Shown: positions 8,461 to 18,402, counted from the first letter of the stretch. The stretch: DNA of 64,000 nucleotides from RH-AL1 sp965249685 (GCA_965249685.1 CBDFMN010000003.1:806001-870000); one strand, 5' to 3'. A program made the numbers and translations. The notes: a model not told the origin generated them from the sequence alone.

Positions 8461-9659
8461 GGCAGCGGCAGGCGTATGGTGACGATGGCGAGCGCCGCCA
8501 TGCCTTCCTCGCGGCCTGTGAAACCAAGGCGCTCGGAGGTCGTAGCCTTGACCGCCACGCGGTCGAGCGACAGCTTGGCTACCTCGGCGAGGCGGGCGCG
8601 GATCGCCTCGCGGTGCGGGCCGACTTTGGGCGTCTCACAGACGACAGTCGCATCGATATGCGCGATCATGCCACCGCGTGTCCGTACGGCATCGGCGGCG
8701 GCGGTGAGGAAGATCGTCGAATCGGCGCCCTTCCACTGCGGGTCGGAGGGCGGAAAGTGGCTGCCGATGTCCCCGTCGCCCAGAGCGCCATAGATCGCGT
8801 CGGTGACGGCGTGGCTTAGCACGTCGGCATCGGAATGGCCGACCAGCCCATGGCTATGCGGCACCTTGAGACCACCGAGCCAGACGTGGTCGCCGGGGCC
8901 GAAGGCGTGGACGTCGTAGCCTTGCCCGGTGCGCACGTCGGGGCAGTCGCGGATCAGCCGAGCCTCGGCGGCGATCACGTCGGCGGGCGTGGTGACTTTC
9001 ATGTTGTTGGGATCTCCTTCGAAGACATAGACGGGATGGCCGGCCCATTCGGCCACCGCCGCGTCGTCCGTGAGGTGGCGGGCGCCGGCGGCCTCAGCTG
9101 CCGCGTGAGCCTCGTGGATGAGGCGAAATCGAAAAGCTTGCGGTGTCTGCACCGTGCGTAACCGCGCCCGTTGCGGTGTCGCGACCACGCGGCCGGCGCC
9201 ATCGACCTCTTTGATCGTGTCCGTAACCGCGAGGCCGGGGATGGCGGCGCCGCTCCGCGCGGCGGCGGCCTTCGCGCGCGCCACCAGGGCGGCCGACGCG
9301 AAAGGCCGCGCGCCGTCGTGGATCAGGACGATATCGGGTGGCATAGGTCCGCTGGCGAGCGCGGCGAGACCGAGGCGCACGCTGTCCTGCCGCGAGGCAC
9401 CGCCGTGAACGGGCGCAAGCAGGCGCGTCCGCTGCGCCTCTTCGAGGAAGGTCGCGCTGGTGGAGAAGAGCTCGTGGTCGTCGGGATGGATCACCGCCAT
9501 GACGTCCGCCTGCGGGTCAGCTTCGAGCAAGGCCAGCAGCGTGTGCGCGAGCAGGGGCCGACCACCCAGAGGAAGGTATTGCTTGGGAAGGACCGCGCCG
9601 ACGCGTGAGCCGCGACCGGCGGCCACTACCAGGATCGCCGTAGAGAGGTGCTGAATCAT
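8454..9659 (-). CDS. ispDF: Bifunctional IspD/IspF isoprenoid (MEP pathway) enzyme
   Basis: A 401-residue fusion for steps 3 and 5 of the MEP pathway. Residues about 1-235 are IspD (CTP transfer onto MEP), with the nucleotide-binding VVAAGRGSRVG...PKQY and IHDGARPF. Residues about 240-400 are IspF (cyclisation to MEcPP), with GYDVHAFG, GHSDADVLSHA and GDGDIGSHFPPSD supplying zinc and phosphate ligands. The fused form is common in alphaproteobacteria. It is divergent from dusB across 161 bases, and the downstream pncC overlaps it. Confidence 0.96.
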   Translation of the reverse strand: MIQHLSTAILVVAAGRGSRVGAVLPKQYLPLGGRPLLAHTLLALLEADPQADVMAVIHPDDHELFSTSATFLEEAQRTRLLAPVHGGASRQDSVRLGLAALASGPMPPDIVLIHDGARPFASAALVARAKAAAARSGAAIPGLAVTDTIKEVDGAGRVVATPQRARLRTVQTPQAFRFRLIHEAHAAAEAAGARHLTDDAAVAEWAGHPVYVFEGDPNNMKVTTPADVIAAEARLIRDCPDVRTGQGYDVHAFGPGDHVWLGGLKVPHSHGLVGHSDADVLSHAVTDAIYGALGDGDIGSHFPPSDPQWKGADSTIFLTAAADAVRTRGGMIAHIDATVVCETPKVGPHREAIRARLAEVAKLSLDRVAVKATTSERLGFTGREEGMAALAIVTIRLPLPC

Positions 9660-9820
9660 GGCTCAACAAAGAGTGCGGAAGGCGCGCACGCCTCTTCCGC
9701 TGTTTCCGCTGAGAGGTCAAACCTCCTGGACCTGCCGCAGTCCCGGGATTTCATCGCGTAGGATCGTTCCACCGCTCGGAATAAGCTTGCCGGCCGTCTT
9801 TAAATGATTACGATATAGGC

Positions 9821-10846
9821 ATGCTGCCTGTTGCACAAACAAGAAGCACAAGTCTTCCGAGTATTCGCCTCGGCGCTCATGCGCTGTCCGGCCACGCGAT
9901 CCTCGCCCCCATGTCCGGCGTGACGGACCTCGGGATGCGGGACCTCGCGCAGCGGTTCGGGGCCGCATTGGTCGTCTCGGAAATGGTCGACAGCGACTCC
10001 CTCGCAGCGGGCGACCTTGCGAGCGCGATTAAAGCCGACGGGTCGGGAATCCACTGTCACGTCGTTCAGATTGCCGGGTGTCAGCCGGCGCGGCTCGCCG
10101 AGGCCGCGCGGATCGCCGTCGACCAGGGCGCGGCGGTCGTCGACATCAACATGGGCTGTCCGGCGAAGAAGGTCGTCGGCGGCGCTGCTGGCTCGGCCCT
10201 CATGCGCGACCTCGACCATGCCGTCACGCTTGTTCGCGCAGTGGTCGCCGCCGTACCGGTGCCGGTGACGTTGAAGATGCGGCTGGGTTGGGACGCAGCC
10301 TCGCTTAACGCACCCGAGCTGGCGCGCCGCGCGGAAGCGGAGGGGGTGGCTCTGGTGACGGTACACGGGCGCACCCGCTGTCAGTTCTACAAGGGCGAGG
10401 CCGATTGGGCTGCGATCCGCCGCGTCAAGGAGGCGGTTCGCATCTCTGTCGTTGCCAATGGCGACTGCCGGTCAGCGCTCGACGCCGAGACCATGCTGCA
10501 GCAGTCCGGCGCCGACGCCGTGATGGTGGGCCGCGCCGCGCTCGGGCGTCCCTGGCTCGTCGGTGCCATCGCCCGCACACTGGCCGGCGAGCGGCCCGGA
10601 CTTCTTTCGCTGGCAACGCGCTGCGCGGTGGCACTCGAGCATTATGACCGGTTGCTCTCGCTCTATGGGATAGAACGAGGCGTGCGCCACGCCCGTAAGC
10701 ACCTCGCGGCGTACGCACTCCACGCGGGATGCGACATGGGCTCGGCGACGGCGCAAGCCCTCCTCACGAGCGACGAGCCCGGGCGTGTGCGCTGCTTGCT
10801 CGCGCAGGCCTTCGACCAAGCCGAAACGCGTCAGGAGGCTGCTTGA
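9821..10846 (+). CDS. dusB: tRNA-dihydrouridine synthase (NifR3/DusB family)
   Basis: FMN enzyme reducing uridines in tRNA to dihydrouridine. It is a 341-residue TIM-barrel protein with the N-terminal LAPMSGVTD, the catalytic-cysteine motif NMGCPAKKV (Cys113), TVHGRTRCQFY, and the phosphate-binding ADAVMVGRAALGRPW. It is historically called nifR3 because it precedes ntrB in rhizobia and Rhodobacter, exactly as here. Its TGA overlaps the ATG of ntrB by one base, so they are co-translated. A short AT-rich stretch (9796-9816) just ahead of the ATG may hold the promoter of the dusB-ntrBC operon. I found no clear minus-12/minus-24 element. Confidence 0.95.
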   Translation: MLPVAQTRSTSLPSIRLGAHALSGHAILAPMSGVTDLGMRDLAQRFGAALVVSEMVDSDSLAAGDLASAIKADGSGIHCHVVQIAGCQPARLAEAARIAVDQGAAVVDINMGCPAKKVVGGAAGSALMRDLDHAVTLVRAVVAAVPVPVTLKMRLGWDAASLNAPELARRAEAEGVALVTVHGRTRCQFYKGEADWAAIRRVKEAVRISVVANGDCRSALDAETMLQQSGADAVMVGRAALGRPWLVGAIARTLAGERPGLLSLATRCAVALEHYDRLLSLYGIERGVRHARKHLAAYALHAGCDMGSATAQALLTSDEPGRVRCLLAQAFDQAETRQEAA

Positions 10847-12012
10847 TGGTCAGCGTAATCTCGGCGGCGCGCGCGCTGATGTCGGGCGAGGCGAAAGCCG
10901 GGGCGGCGGTTGAGGAATCCGACGCTCTCCTCGTCCTCGACGCGCTGCCGCATCCGATCATGACAGTCGGCGCGAACGGCCAGATCCTAAGGGCGAATGC
11001 CGCTGCCGAAGTCTTCTTCGGCACCAGTCTCACCTCGCCGCGCCGCCATCAGCTCGCTTCGCTGCTACCGCCGGATTCCTCGCTCCTGTCGCTCATGCAG
11101 CAGGTTCGCGAGACGGGCGGCGCGATCAACGAGTACCGCGTCGACCTGGGTTTGCCCCGCCTCGGGCTTGAGCGCCTCGTCGACATCTTCGTGGCACCCG
11201 TCACGCCGCAGAGCCCGACGCTGGTCATCATGCTGCGCGAGCGTTCGATCGGCGAGAAGCTCGACCGACAACATGCGCAGCGCGGCGCCTCGCGCTCCGT
11301 CTCGGCCATGGCCTCGATGCTGGCGCACGAGATCAAGAACCCGCTGTCGGGCATTCGTGGCGCGGCCCAACTCCTCGAGGCGGAGGTCAGCGACAGCGAC
11401 CGCGCGCTGACACGGCTCATCTGCGACGAGACCGACCGCATCGTGAAGCTGGTCGACCGCATGAAGCCGTTCTCGCAAGGCGTTCCCGAAGAGTTCGAGA
11501 GCGTCAACATCCACGCCGTCTATGATCACGTGAAGAAGGTGTCGCACGCCGGCTTCGCCCGGCACATCCGCTTCAAGGAAATCTACGACCCCTCTCTCCC
11601 GCCGGTCCTCGGGAGCCGCGACCAACTCATCCAGGTCTTCCTCAACTTGGTGAAGAACGCGGCCGAGGCCATCGGCCCGAGCCGCACAGACGGCGAGATC
11701 GAGTTGCGGACGTCCTATCGACCGGGCGTGCGCCTCAAGGTCAACGGCTCGGACACGCCCATCAGCCTGCCGCTCGAATTTATCGTTCGCGACAACGGTC
11801 CGGGGATCGCCGAAGCCGTACTGCCCTGTCTTTTCGACCCCTTCGTCACCACCAAGCCAACCGGAACTGGCCTCGGACTTGCTTTGATCGCAAAGATCGT
11901 GGGCGACCATGGCGGCATCGTGGAATGCGAGTCTCACCCCGGACGGACGACCTTCAAAGTCCTTATGCCGATGCTGGCTCCCCGCGACGGCCGGGACGAC
12001 CTGGCCGACTAG
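10846..12012 (+). CDS. ntrB: Nitrogen regulation sensor histidine kinase NtrB (GlnL)
   Basis: Soluble kinase/phosphatase that controls NtrC according to nitrogen status through PII. It has 388 residues from the ATG at 10846, which overlaps the dusB stop (TGATG) and is preceded by AGGAGG at 10833-10838, a near-perfect ribosome site. The PAS domain is at about 25-130. The H-box is LAHEIKNPLSG with His161. The ATPase domain has N-box LVKNAAEA, G1 DNGPGI and G2 GTGLGLALI. There are no membrane segments. It is 33 bases upstream of ntrC. Confidence 0.96.
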   Translation: MVSVISAARALMSGEAKAGAAVEESDALLVLDALPHPIMTVGANGQILRANAAAEVFFGTSLTSPRRHQLASLLPPDSSLLSLMQQVRETGGAINEYRVDLGLPRLGLERLVDIFVAPVTPQSPTLVIMLRERSIGEKLDRQHAQRGASRSVSAMASMLAHEIKNPLSGIRGAAQLLEAEVSDSDRALTRLICDETDRIVKLVDRMKPFSQGVPEEFESVNIHAVYDHVKKVSHAGFARHIRFKEIYDPSLPPVLGSRDQLIQVFLNLVKNAAEAIGPSRTDGEIELRTSYRPGVRLKVNGSDTPISLPLEFIVRDNGPGIAEAVLPCLFDPFVTTKPTGTGLGLALIAKIVGDHGGIVECESHPGRTTFKVLMPMLAPRDGRDDLAD

Positions 12013-12045
12013 GGGCACCGCCGCACCCCGGAGAACAATCTGGCG

Positions 12046-13521
12046 ATGACTACAGGTAACATACTCGTAGCGGACGACGACTCGGCGATCCGCACGGTGC
12101 TCAGCCAAGCGTTGTCGCGCGCGGGATACGATGTCCGCTCGACGGGGACTGCCGCCACTCTCTGGGGCTGGGTAAAGGCCGGCGACGGCGACCTCGTCAT
12201 CACCGACGTCATCATGCCGGACGAAAACGCCTTCGAGCTGCTGCCGCGCATGAAGAAGCTGCGGCCGGAGCTTCCGATCATCGTCATGAGCGCGCAGAAC
12301 ACCTTCATGACCGCTATCAAGGCGTCCGAGCGCGGCGCCTACGACTATCTGCCGAAACCGTTCGACCTACGCGAGTTGGTTTCGATCGTCGGCCGCGCCT
12401 TGGCCGAACCGAAGAACCGCCTCAAGACGGCGTTGCCGGAAGACCTCGATAACATGCCGTTGGTCGGCCGCTCGCCGGCGATGCAGGAAATCTATCGCTC
12501 GCTGGCGCGGCTGATGGCGACCGACCTCACGGTGATGATCACCGGCGAATCCGGCACCGGCAAGGAGCTTGTGGCGCGCGCGCTGCACGATTATGGCAAG
12601 CGCAAGAAGGGACCGTTCGTCGCGATCAACATGGCCGCCATCCCGCGCGACCTCATCGAGAGCGAGCTGTTCGGCCACGAGAAGGGGGCGTTCACCGGCG
12701 CCAACCAGCGCTCCGCGGGGCGCTTCGAGCAGGCAGAGGGCGGGACGCTCTTCCTCGACGAGATCGGCGATATGCCGATGGAGGCGCAGACTCGGTTGCT
12801 GCGGGTGCTGCAGCAGGGCGAGTACACGACGGTGGGCGGCCGCACAGCCATCAAGACCAACGTGCGGATCGTTGCCGCCACCAACAAGGACCTGCGCATT
12901 CTGATCGGGCAGGGGCTGTTCCGCGAGGACCTTTTCTTCCGCCTCAACGTGGTGCCGCTGCGCCTGCCGCCGCTGCGCGAGCGGATCGAAGACGTCGCAG
13001 ACCTCGCGCAGCACTTCTTCAACGTCGCCGCCTCCGAGGGCTTGCCCAAGAAGCATCTCGAGGCGGGCGCGCTGGAGCGGATGAAGCGCTACCGTTGGCC
13101 GGGCAACATCCGCGAACTCGAGAACCTGATCCGGCGGCTGGCGGCGCTCTACCCGCAGGAATCGATCAACGAACACCTCGTTGATGTCGAGCTGTCGGCC
13201 GATGCCGCCGGTTTCTCGCCCATGCCGATGGCCAAGGGTGCCGCGACGGCAGCCGGCCACAATGGCGAGGAGGCGCCGCCTCTCTGCACCGCCGTCGAGC
13301 GGCATCTCTCCAAGGTCTTCGGCGCCCACGGCGACGCGCTGCCGCCGCCCGGGCTTTACCATCGCGTGCTCCGCGAGCTGGAGCAGCCGCTCATCTCGGC
13401 CGCCCTCGCCGCCACCCGCGGCAACCAGATCAAGGCGGCGGAGCTGCTCGGCCTCAACCGCAACACCCTGCGCAAAAAGATCCGCGACCTCGACATTCGC
13501 CTGATGCGCTCGCCCCGCTAG
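12046..13521 (+). CDS. ntrC: Nitrogen response regulator NtrC (sigma-54 activator)
   Basis: Enhancer-binding protein for nitrogen-limitation genes, 491 residues. The receiver domain (1-120) has phospho-acceptor Asp54 and the acidic pocket Asp10-Asp12. The AAA+ domain (about 145-370) has Walker A GESGTGKE, the sigma-54 contact loop GAFTGA and Walker B GGTLFLDEIGD. The C-terminal Fis-type helix-turn-helix (about 440-485) contains AAELLGLNRNTLRKKI. A long Ala/Pro linker joins AAA+ to the DNA-binding domain. It is the cognate partner of the adjacent NtrB. Confidence 0.97.
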   Translation: MTTGNILVADDDSAIRTVLSQALSRAGYDVRSTGTAATLWGWVKAGDGDLVITDVIMPDENAFELLPRMKKLRPELPIIVMSAQNTFMTAIKASERGAYDYLPKPFDLRELVSIVGRALAEPKNRLKTALPEDLDNMPLVGRSPAMQEIYRSLARLMATDLTVMITGESGTGKELVARALHDYGKRKKGPFVAINMAAIPRDLIESELFGHEKGAFTGANQRSAGRFEQAEGGTLFLDEIGDMPMEAQTRLLRVLQQGEYTTVGGRTAIKTNVRIVAATNKDLRILIGQGLFREDLFFRLNVVPLRLPPLRERIEDVADLAQHFFNVAASEGLPKKHLEAGALERMKRYRWPGNIRELENLIRRLAALYPQESINEHLVDVELSADAAGFSPMPMAKGAATAAGHNGEEAPPLCTAVERHLSKVFGAHGDALPPPGLYHRVLRELEQPLISAALAATRGNQIKAAELLGLNRNTLRKKIRDLDIRLMRSPR

Positions 13522-13652
13522 GCCTGGCCACGTCTTGTATGCCGTCGATCCGTCGTAATCTTGCAACAGTGCTGAGGCTCGCTTAAGGTGTAGGGCGTTG
13601 CACGGGATGGTGCGTGCCCGAGCGCTAGGCGGGATCAGGTCAAGCCTCAACG

Positions 13653-15899
13653 ATGTCAGCAGTCCAAGCCGACGCCATAAAGACACCGCGGCGTTTGTTG
13701 ACGCGCTTCGGCCCCTTCATCGTCGTCCTGGCGCTGGCGATCGCGACCGCCAGCTTCCTCATCTTTTCCGATTACACGCCCCTCGCCCCGACGGACAACG
13801 TCGTTTTAGGGCTGTTCATCGCCAACATCTCGACCATCCTCCTGCTGGCGGCGCTAGTCGTGCTGGAGGGCTGGGCGATCGTTGCCGCGTGGCGGGCGGG
13901 TGCCGCGGGCGCGCGGCTCCACATCCGCATCGTCGCCCTGTTCTCGATCATCGCGGCCGCGCCCGTCATCCTCACCGCGCTCGTCGGCTCGGTGACGCTC
14001 GACCGCAGCCTCAACCCGGCCTTCATGCAGGACGTGCGCGGCTTCGTCCTCAACACGATCGAGGCGGCGCGGCTGTTCCGGGAAGGTCAGTGCCGCTCGC
14101 TGCTGCAGGAGGCACGGCTCACCGCGCTCGACCTCGATCGTGGCAAGGTGATGTTCACCGCCGACCGTTCGCTCTTCAAGGAATACTTCGCCTCGCGCGC
14201 CAAGTTTCTGGGCTTCAGCGCCGCCGCCCTGATGAAGCCGGACGGCACGATGATCGAGCGCGTCGACATGGGCCTGACCGGCGGCACGGGGACGGCGATC
14301 ATCAAGCCGGCCAACAGCGATTTCGCCGACGCGAAGAAGAACGAGCCGCTCTGCCTTCTTCTCGACGAGGGCCGCACCTTCGTCGCGCTACGGCCGATGG
14401 CGTCGTTCCCCGAAACCTACCTTTACGCGGCGCGTCCTGTTGATTCCTTCACGATCGAGTTTCCCAAGGAGGCCAACCGCCTCGTCGTCCTCTACGACGC
14501 CTTCGACAGCCACCGGCACAGCATCTCGATCGCCTTCGCGACCATGTACGTATCGATCGCGCTCATCATGCTCCTGTCGGCAACATGGCTCGGTCTCTCC
14601 TTCGCCAACCGCCTGGTCGAGCCGATTCGCCGCCTCATCAGCGCGACCGACCAGGTCGCCTCCGGCAATCTCTTCGTACAGGTCCCCGTGCAGCGCTCCG
14701 AGGGCGACCTCGCCCACCTCGGCGAGACCTTCAACAAGATGACGTCCGAGTTGCGCCTGCAGCAGAACCGTCTCGTCGCCGCGAGCACGCTCATCGACGA
14801 GCGGCGCATTTTCACCGAGGCGGTGCTTTCCGGGGTGCCGGTCGCGGTCGTGGGTGTCGGTCCGCGCGGGGAGATCACCACGCTCAATCCCTCGGCCGAG
14901 CAGCTCATCCCGCAGACGGGGAAGGGTGCCCATGACGTCGTCGGCCAAACGGTGGAAGCTGTCATGCCCGAGGTCGGCACCGTTCTGGCGGAGGCGCGGA
15001 GCAGCCAGCACCGGCTCGTCCAGGGTCAGGTCTCGATCAACCGGGCAGGGCGGGACCGGCTGTTCAACGTGCGCGTGACGAGCGAGCCCTCCGTGCGCGC
15101 CGACAAGAGCTACGTGATGACGCTCGACGACATCACCGACGTGCTCGACGCGCAGCGGACCGCCGCCTGGGCCGACGTCGCCCGCCGCATCGCGCACGAA
15201 ATCAAAAATCCGCTCACGCCGATCCAACTCTCCGCCGAACGGCTGAAGCGGAAATACGGCCGGCATATCGTGACCGATCAGGATATCTTCTATCAATGCA
15301 CGGACACCATCGTGCGCCAGGTCGACGACATCAAGCGGATGGTCGACGAGTTCTCCTCCTTCGCCCGGATGCCGAAGGCGACCCTGGAGCGCGACGACTT
15401 GAGCGAGTGCGTGCGCCGGGTCCTCTTCCTCATGCGGGTCGCCCATGCGAACATCACGTTCGAGGAACGCCTGCCGCCCGAGCCCGTGTTTATGCAATTC
15501 GACCGCCGGCTCATCTCGCAGGCCCTGACGAATATCATCAAGAATGCGACGGAAGGCATCGACGCCAGCGACCCGAGGCCGGAGGGCGGGCACATCGTCG
15601 TGTCGTTGCTCGTCGGTGGCAACGTCGAGGTCAACGTCATCGATAACGGCAAAGGCTTTCCGCACGAGAACCGCCAGCGCCTGCTGGAGCCCTATATGAC
15701 AACGCGGGCCGAAGGGACGGGGCTCGGCCTGCCTATCGTCGCCAAGATCCTGGAAGATCACGGCGGCGGCCTCGAACTCCTCGATGCGCCAGGCGGCCGC
15801 GGTGCCCGCGTGCGTCTCTTTTTTCCAAATCGCGAGGTGTCGCCAGGCACCTCCCATGCAGACGAGCCTGCCTTCGCGGCGGCCAACGGAACGGCTTAA
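13653..15899 (+). CDS. ntrY: Membrane sensor histidine kinase NtrY
   Basis: Transmembrane kinase of the second nitrogen/redox two-component pair, 748 residues. Hydrophobic segments lie at about 18-40, 48-75 and 90-115, with a fourth near 290-312. An extracytoplasmic region lies between the third and fourth. These are followed by HAMP (about 315-365), PAS (about 385-490), the dimerisation H-box IAHEIKNPLTPIQ with His515, and the ATPase domain (TNIIKNATEG, DNGKGF, GTGLGLPIV). It starts 131 bases after ntrC, so it may have its own promoter. The ntrX start lies 7 bases after its stop. NtrY/NtrX are linked to nitrate use, microaerobic control and envelope phenotypes in rhizobia and Brucella. Confidence 0.96.
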   Translation: MSAVQADAIKTPRRLLTRFGPFIVVLALAIATASFLIFSDYTPLAPTDNVVLGLFIANISTILLLAALVVLEGWAIVAAWRAGAAGARLHIRIVALFSIIAAAPVILTALVGSVTLDRSLNPAFMQDVRGFVLNTIEAARLFREGQCRSLLQEARLTALDLDRGKVMFTADRSLFKEYFASRAKFLGFSAAALMKPDGTMIERVDMGLTGGTGTAIIKPANSDFADAKKNEPLCLLLDEGRTFVALRPMASFPETYLYAARPVDSFTIEFPKEANRLVVLYDAFDSHRHSISIAFATMYVSIALIMLLSATWLGLSFANRLVEPIRRLISATDQVASGNLFVQVPVQRSEGDLAHLGETFNKMTSELRLQQNRLVAASTLIDERRIFTEAVLSGVPVAVVGVGPRGEITTLNPSAEQLIPQTGKGAHDVVGQTVEAVMPEVGTVLAEARSSQHRLVQGQVSINRAGRDRLFNVRVTSEPSVRADKSYVMTLDDITDVLDAQRTAAWADVARRIAHEIKNPLTPIQLSAERLKRKYGRHIVTDQDIFYQCTDTIVRQVDDIKRMVDEFSSFARMPKATLERDDLSECVRRVLFLMRVAHANITFEERLPPEPVFMQFDRRLISQALTNIIKNATEGIDASDPRPEGGHIVVSLLVGGNVEVNVIDNGKGFPHENRQRLLEPYMTTRAEGTGLGLPIVAKILEDHGGGLELLDAPGGRGARVRLFFPNREVSPGTSHADEPAFAAANGTA

Positions 15900-15906
15900 T
15901 CGAACC

Positions 15907-17274
15907 ATGGCGAGCGACATCCTCATCGTCGACGACGAGATCGACATCCGCGACATCGTCTCCGGCATCCTTTCCGACGAAGGCCACGGCACGCGCACGG
16001 CCAAGAATTCCGATGAGGCGCTGGCCGCCATCGAGGCGCGCCGCCCGAGCCTCGTTTTCCTCGACATCTGGCTGCAGGGCTCGAAACTCGACGGTCTGCA
16101 GGTGCTGGAGATCGTCAAGAAGCAGAACCCGAACCTGCCCGTGGTCATGATCTCCGGCCACGGCAACATCGAGACGGCGGTCTCCGCCATCAAACTCGGC
16201 GCCTACGACTTCATCGAAAAGCCGTTCAAGGCCGATCGACTGGTTCTCATCGCGGAACGCGCCCTGGAGAATTCGCGCCTCAAGCGCGAGGTGAGCGACC
16301 TCAAGCTGCGCGGCGGCGGCACGAGCCAACTCGTCGGCAAGTCGACCTCGGTCAACCAGCTTCGGCAAGTCGTCGACAGGGTCGCGCCTGCCAATTCGCG
16401 CATCATGATCACCGGCCAGCCGGGTGCCGGCAAGGAACTCACCGCCCGCATGATCCACGAGGCGTCCGCACGCGTGGGCGGCCCCTTCGTGGTCGTCAAC
16501 GCAGCGACCATCACGCCCGAGAGCATGGAGACCGAGCTGTTCGGCACCGAGGCGCTCAACGGCGGCGGCCGAGCGGTCGGCAAGCTGGAGGAGGCGCACG
16601 GCGGTACGCTCTATATCGACGAGATCGCCGACATGCCGAAGGAGACGCAGGGTAAGATCCTGCGCGTCCTCGTCGACCAGAACTTCCAACGCGTCGGGGG
16701 CACGGCGCGCGTCCATGTCGACATCCGCATCATTTCGTCGTCCTCTCGCGACCTCGCCGCGCTCATCGCCGAAGGGCTGTTCCGGGAGGACCTGTTCCAC
16801 CGTCTGTCGGTCGTACCGATTCGCGTGCCGGCCTTGTCGGAGCGTCGGGACGACATCCCCGAGTTGATCTCCTTCTTCATGGATCAGATGGCGGTCACCA
16901 CCGGCATGCCGCGTCGGCGCATCGCCGCCGATGCGATGGCCATCCTCCAGTCCCACGATTGGCCGGGTAACATCCGCCAGCTCCGCAACAACGTGGAGCG
17001 CCTGATGATCCTGGCTGCGGGCGATCCGGAAACGGAACTCTCCGCCGACATGCTGCCGAGCGAGGTTGGCGCGTTGGTCCCGGCGACACCGACGGGCGCC
17101 GGCGGCGAGAAGCTGATGAGCCTGCCGCTGCGCGAGGCGCGCGAAGTGTTCGAGCGAGAATACCTGATGGCTCAGGTCAGCCGGTTCGGCAATAACATTT
17201 CGCGCACGGCCGAGTTCATCGGCATGGAGCGCTCCGCGCTGCACCGTAAGCTCAAGTCGTTGGGTATCGACTAG
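15907..17274 (+). CDS. ntrX: Response regulator NtrX lacking the GAFTGA sigma-54 loop
   Basis: A 455-residue partner of NtrY. The ATG at 15907 begins MASDILIVDDE. An in-frame upstream ATG would run 116 bases into ntrY. The receiver domain has phospho-acceptor Asp53 and Asp9/Asp10. The AAA+ domain has an altered Walker A, GQPGAGKE. In place of the GAFTGA loop (residues about 214-226) it has EALNGGGRAVGK. Walker B GGTLYIDEIAD is intact. The C-terminal Fis helix-turn-helix includes RTAEFIGMERSALHRKL. Lack of GAFTGA implies it does not open sigma-54 promoters in the normal way. NtrX from Brucella is described as unusual in this respect. Confidence 0.95.
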   Translation: MASDILIVDDEIDIRDIVSGILSDEGHGTRTAKNSDEALAAIEARRPSLVFLDIWLQGSKLDGLQVLEIVKKQNPNLPVVMISGHGNIETAVSAIKLGAYDFIEKPFKADRLVLIAERALENSRLKREVSDLKLRGGGTSQLVGKSTSVNQLRQVVDRVAPANSRIMITGQPGAGKELTARMIHEASARVGGPFVVVNAATITPESMETELFGTEALNGGGRAVGKLEEAHGGTLYIDEIADMPKETQGKILRVLVDQNFQRVGGTARVHVDIRIISSSSRDLAALIAEGLFREDLFHRLSVVPIRVPALSERRDDIPELISFFMDQMAVTTGMPRRRIAADAMAILQSHDWPGNIRQLRNNVERLMILAAGDPETELSADMLPSEVGALVPATPTGAGGEKLMSLPLREAREVFEREYLMAQVSRFGNNISRTAEFIGMERSALHRKLKSLGID

Positions 17275-17405
17275 GGTAGGGCGGTGGGCGCAGGCGACGC
17301 GATCGTTGTGCCTCGTCGATCGTTGCCAGCACGGGCGCCGCCGTCTATCTCCCGCGCGCCGGTCGGAGCATCGCCGGCGCGGTCCCCGCAAAGAAAGGGT
17401 TTACC

Positions 17406-18263
17406 GTGAGCCGCGTCGCCTATGTCAACGGCCGCTACCTGCCGCATGCGGGGGCCAGCGTCCACATCGAAGACCGCGGCTACCAGTTTGCCGATGGCAT
17501 CTACGAGGTCGTCGAAGTGCGCGACGGCCACTTCGTGGACGAGGAACTCCATCTCAAGCGCCTCCTGCGATCGCTGGGTGAGTTGCGGATCGGCGCGCCC
17601 ATCCGGCAGGACGCGCTTCGCGTCGTGCTGCGGGAAGTCGTCGCACGCAACAAGGTGCGACATGGCGCCGTTTACTGTCAGGTGACGCGAGGTGTCGCGC
17701 GTCGCGACCACGTGTTTCCTGATCCCGCGGTTCGTCCCAGCCTCGTGGTGACGGCGAAATCGATCGACCCCGCAGCTGCAAGCCTGAAGGCGGCCAAAGG
17801 CATCAAAGTCGTGACGATGCCGGACATGCGCTGGAAAAGACCCGACATCAAGACGATCTCGCTGACTGCAAACGTCCTCGCCAAGCAGGCAGCGAAGGAG
17901 CGCAACGCCGGTGAGGCGTGGCTCATAGACGCCGACGGCTTGGTGACGGAGGGCGGATCATCCAACGCCTGGATTATCGACGGGGCAGGGACGGCGGTCA
18001 CTCATCCCGCAGGCGACGCCATCCTCCGGGGCGTCACCCGCACGACGCTGCTTACCCTTCTGCACGCCATGGGCCGACGCGTCGAGGAGCGGCGGTTCAG
18101 CCCGGAAGAGGCTCACGCGGCCCAGGAAGCGTTCATCACCAGCGCGACCAGCATCGTCACGGCGGTGGTCGCCATCGACGATCGCCCGGTCGGCTCTGGT
18201 CGGCCTGGCCCGATCGTCCTGGAACTACGGCGCCGTTTCCACGAGATGGCGCAGCGATCCTGA
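17406..18263 (+). CDS. dat: D-amino-acid transaminase-like PLP fold-type IV aminotransferase
   Basis: A 285-residue class IV aminotransferase. The catalytic lysine is Lys149 in RPDIKTISL, and the PLP-phosphate region VTEGGSSNAW is present. DIK-T/S and the N-terminal DRGYQFADGIYEV are typical of D-alanine transaminases rather than branched-chain enzymes. It would make D-Ala/D-Glu or scavenge D-amino acids. It starts at GTG 17406, with GAAAGGG 6 bases upstream. It lies between ntrX and hfq, where other Hyphomicrobiales carry either this gene or trkA. Substrate specificity is inferred, and 4-amino-4-deoxychorismate lyase activity is a less likely alternative. Confidence 0.85.
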   Translation: MSRVAYVNGRYLPHAGASVHIEDRGYQFADGIYEVVEVRDGHFVDEELHLKRLLRSLGELRIGAPIRQDALRVVLREVVARNKVRHGAVYCQVTRGVARRDHVFPDPAVRPSLVVTAKSIDPAAASLKAAKGIKVVTMPDMRWKRPDIKTISLTANVLAKQAAKERNAGEAWLIDADGLVTEGGSSNAWIIDGAGTAVTHPAGDAILRGVTRTTLLTLLHAMGRRVEERRFSPEEAHAAQEAFITSATSIVTAVVAIDDRPVGSGRPGPIVLELRRRFHEMAQRS

Positions 18264-18402
18264 ACGTCCGGTGGCAGCTCCCCGTTTCACTTGCGAGTCC
18301 GCCGACAAAGGTTCTAAGACGTCAGGCGCTTCCGCAATGATCGGCAGCGCTACGATAGACTGCGCCTCGACCGGGCGCCAAAAAAAAACGGGGACCAATC
18401 CG

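Noticed and set aside
9660..9820. Sigma-54 promoter ahead of dusB-ntrBC
   Set aside because: No clear TGGCAC-N5-TTGC element was found by eye. Only an AT-rich stretch is visible.
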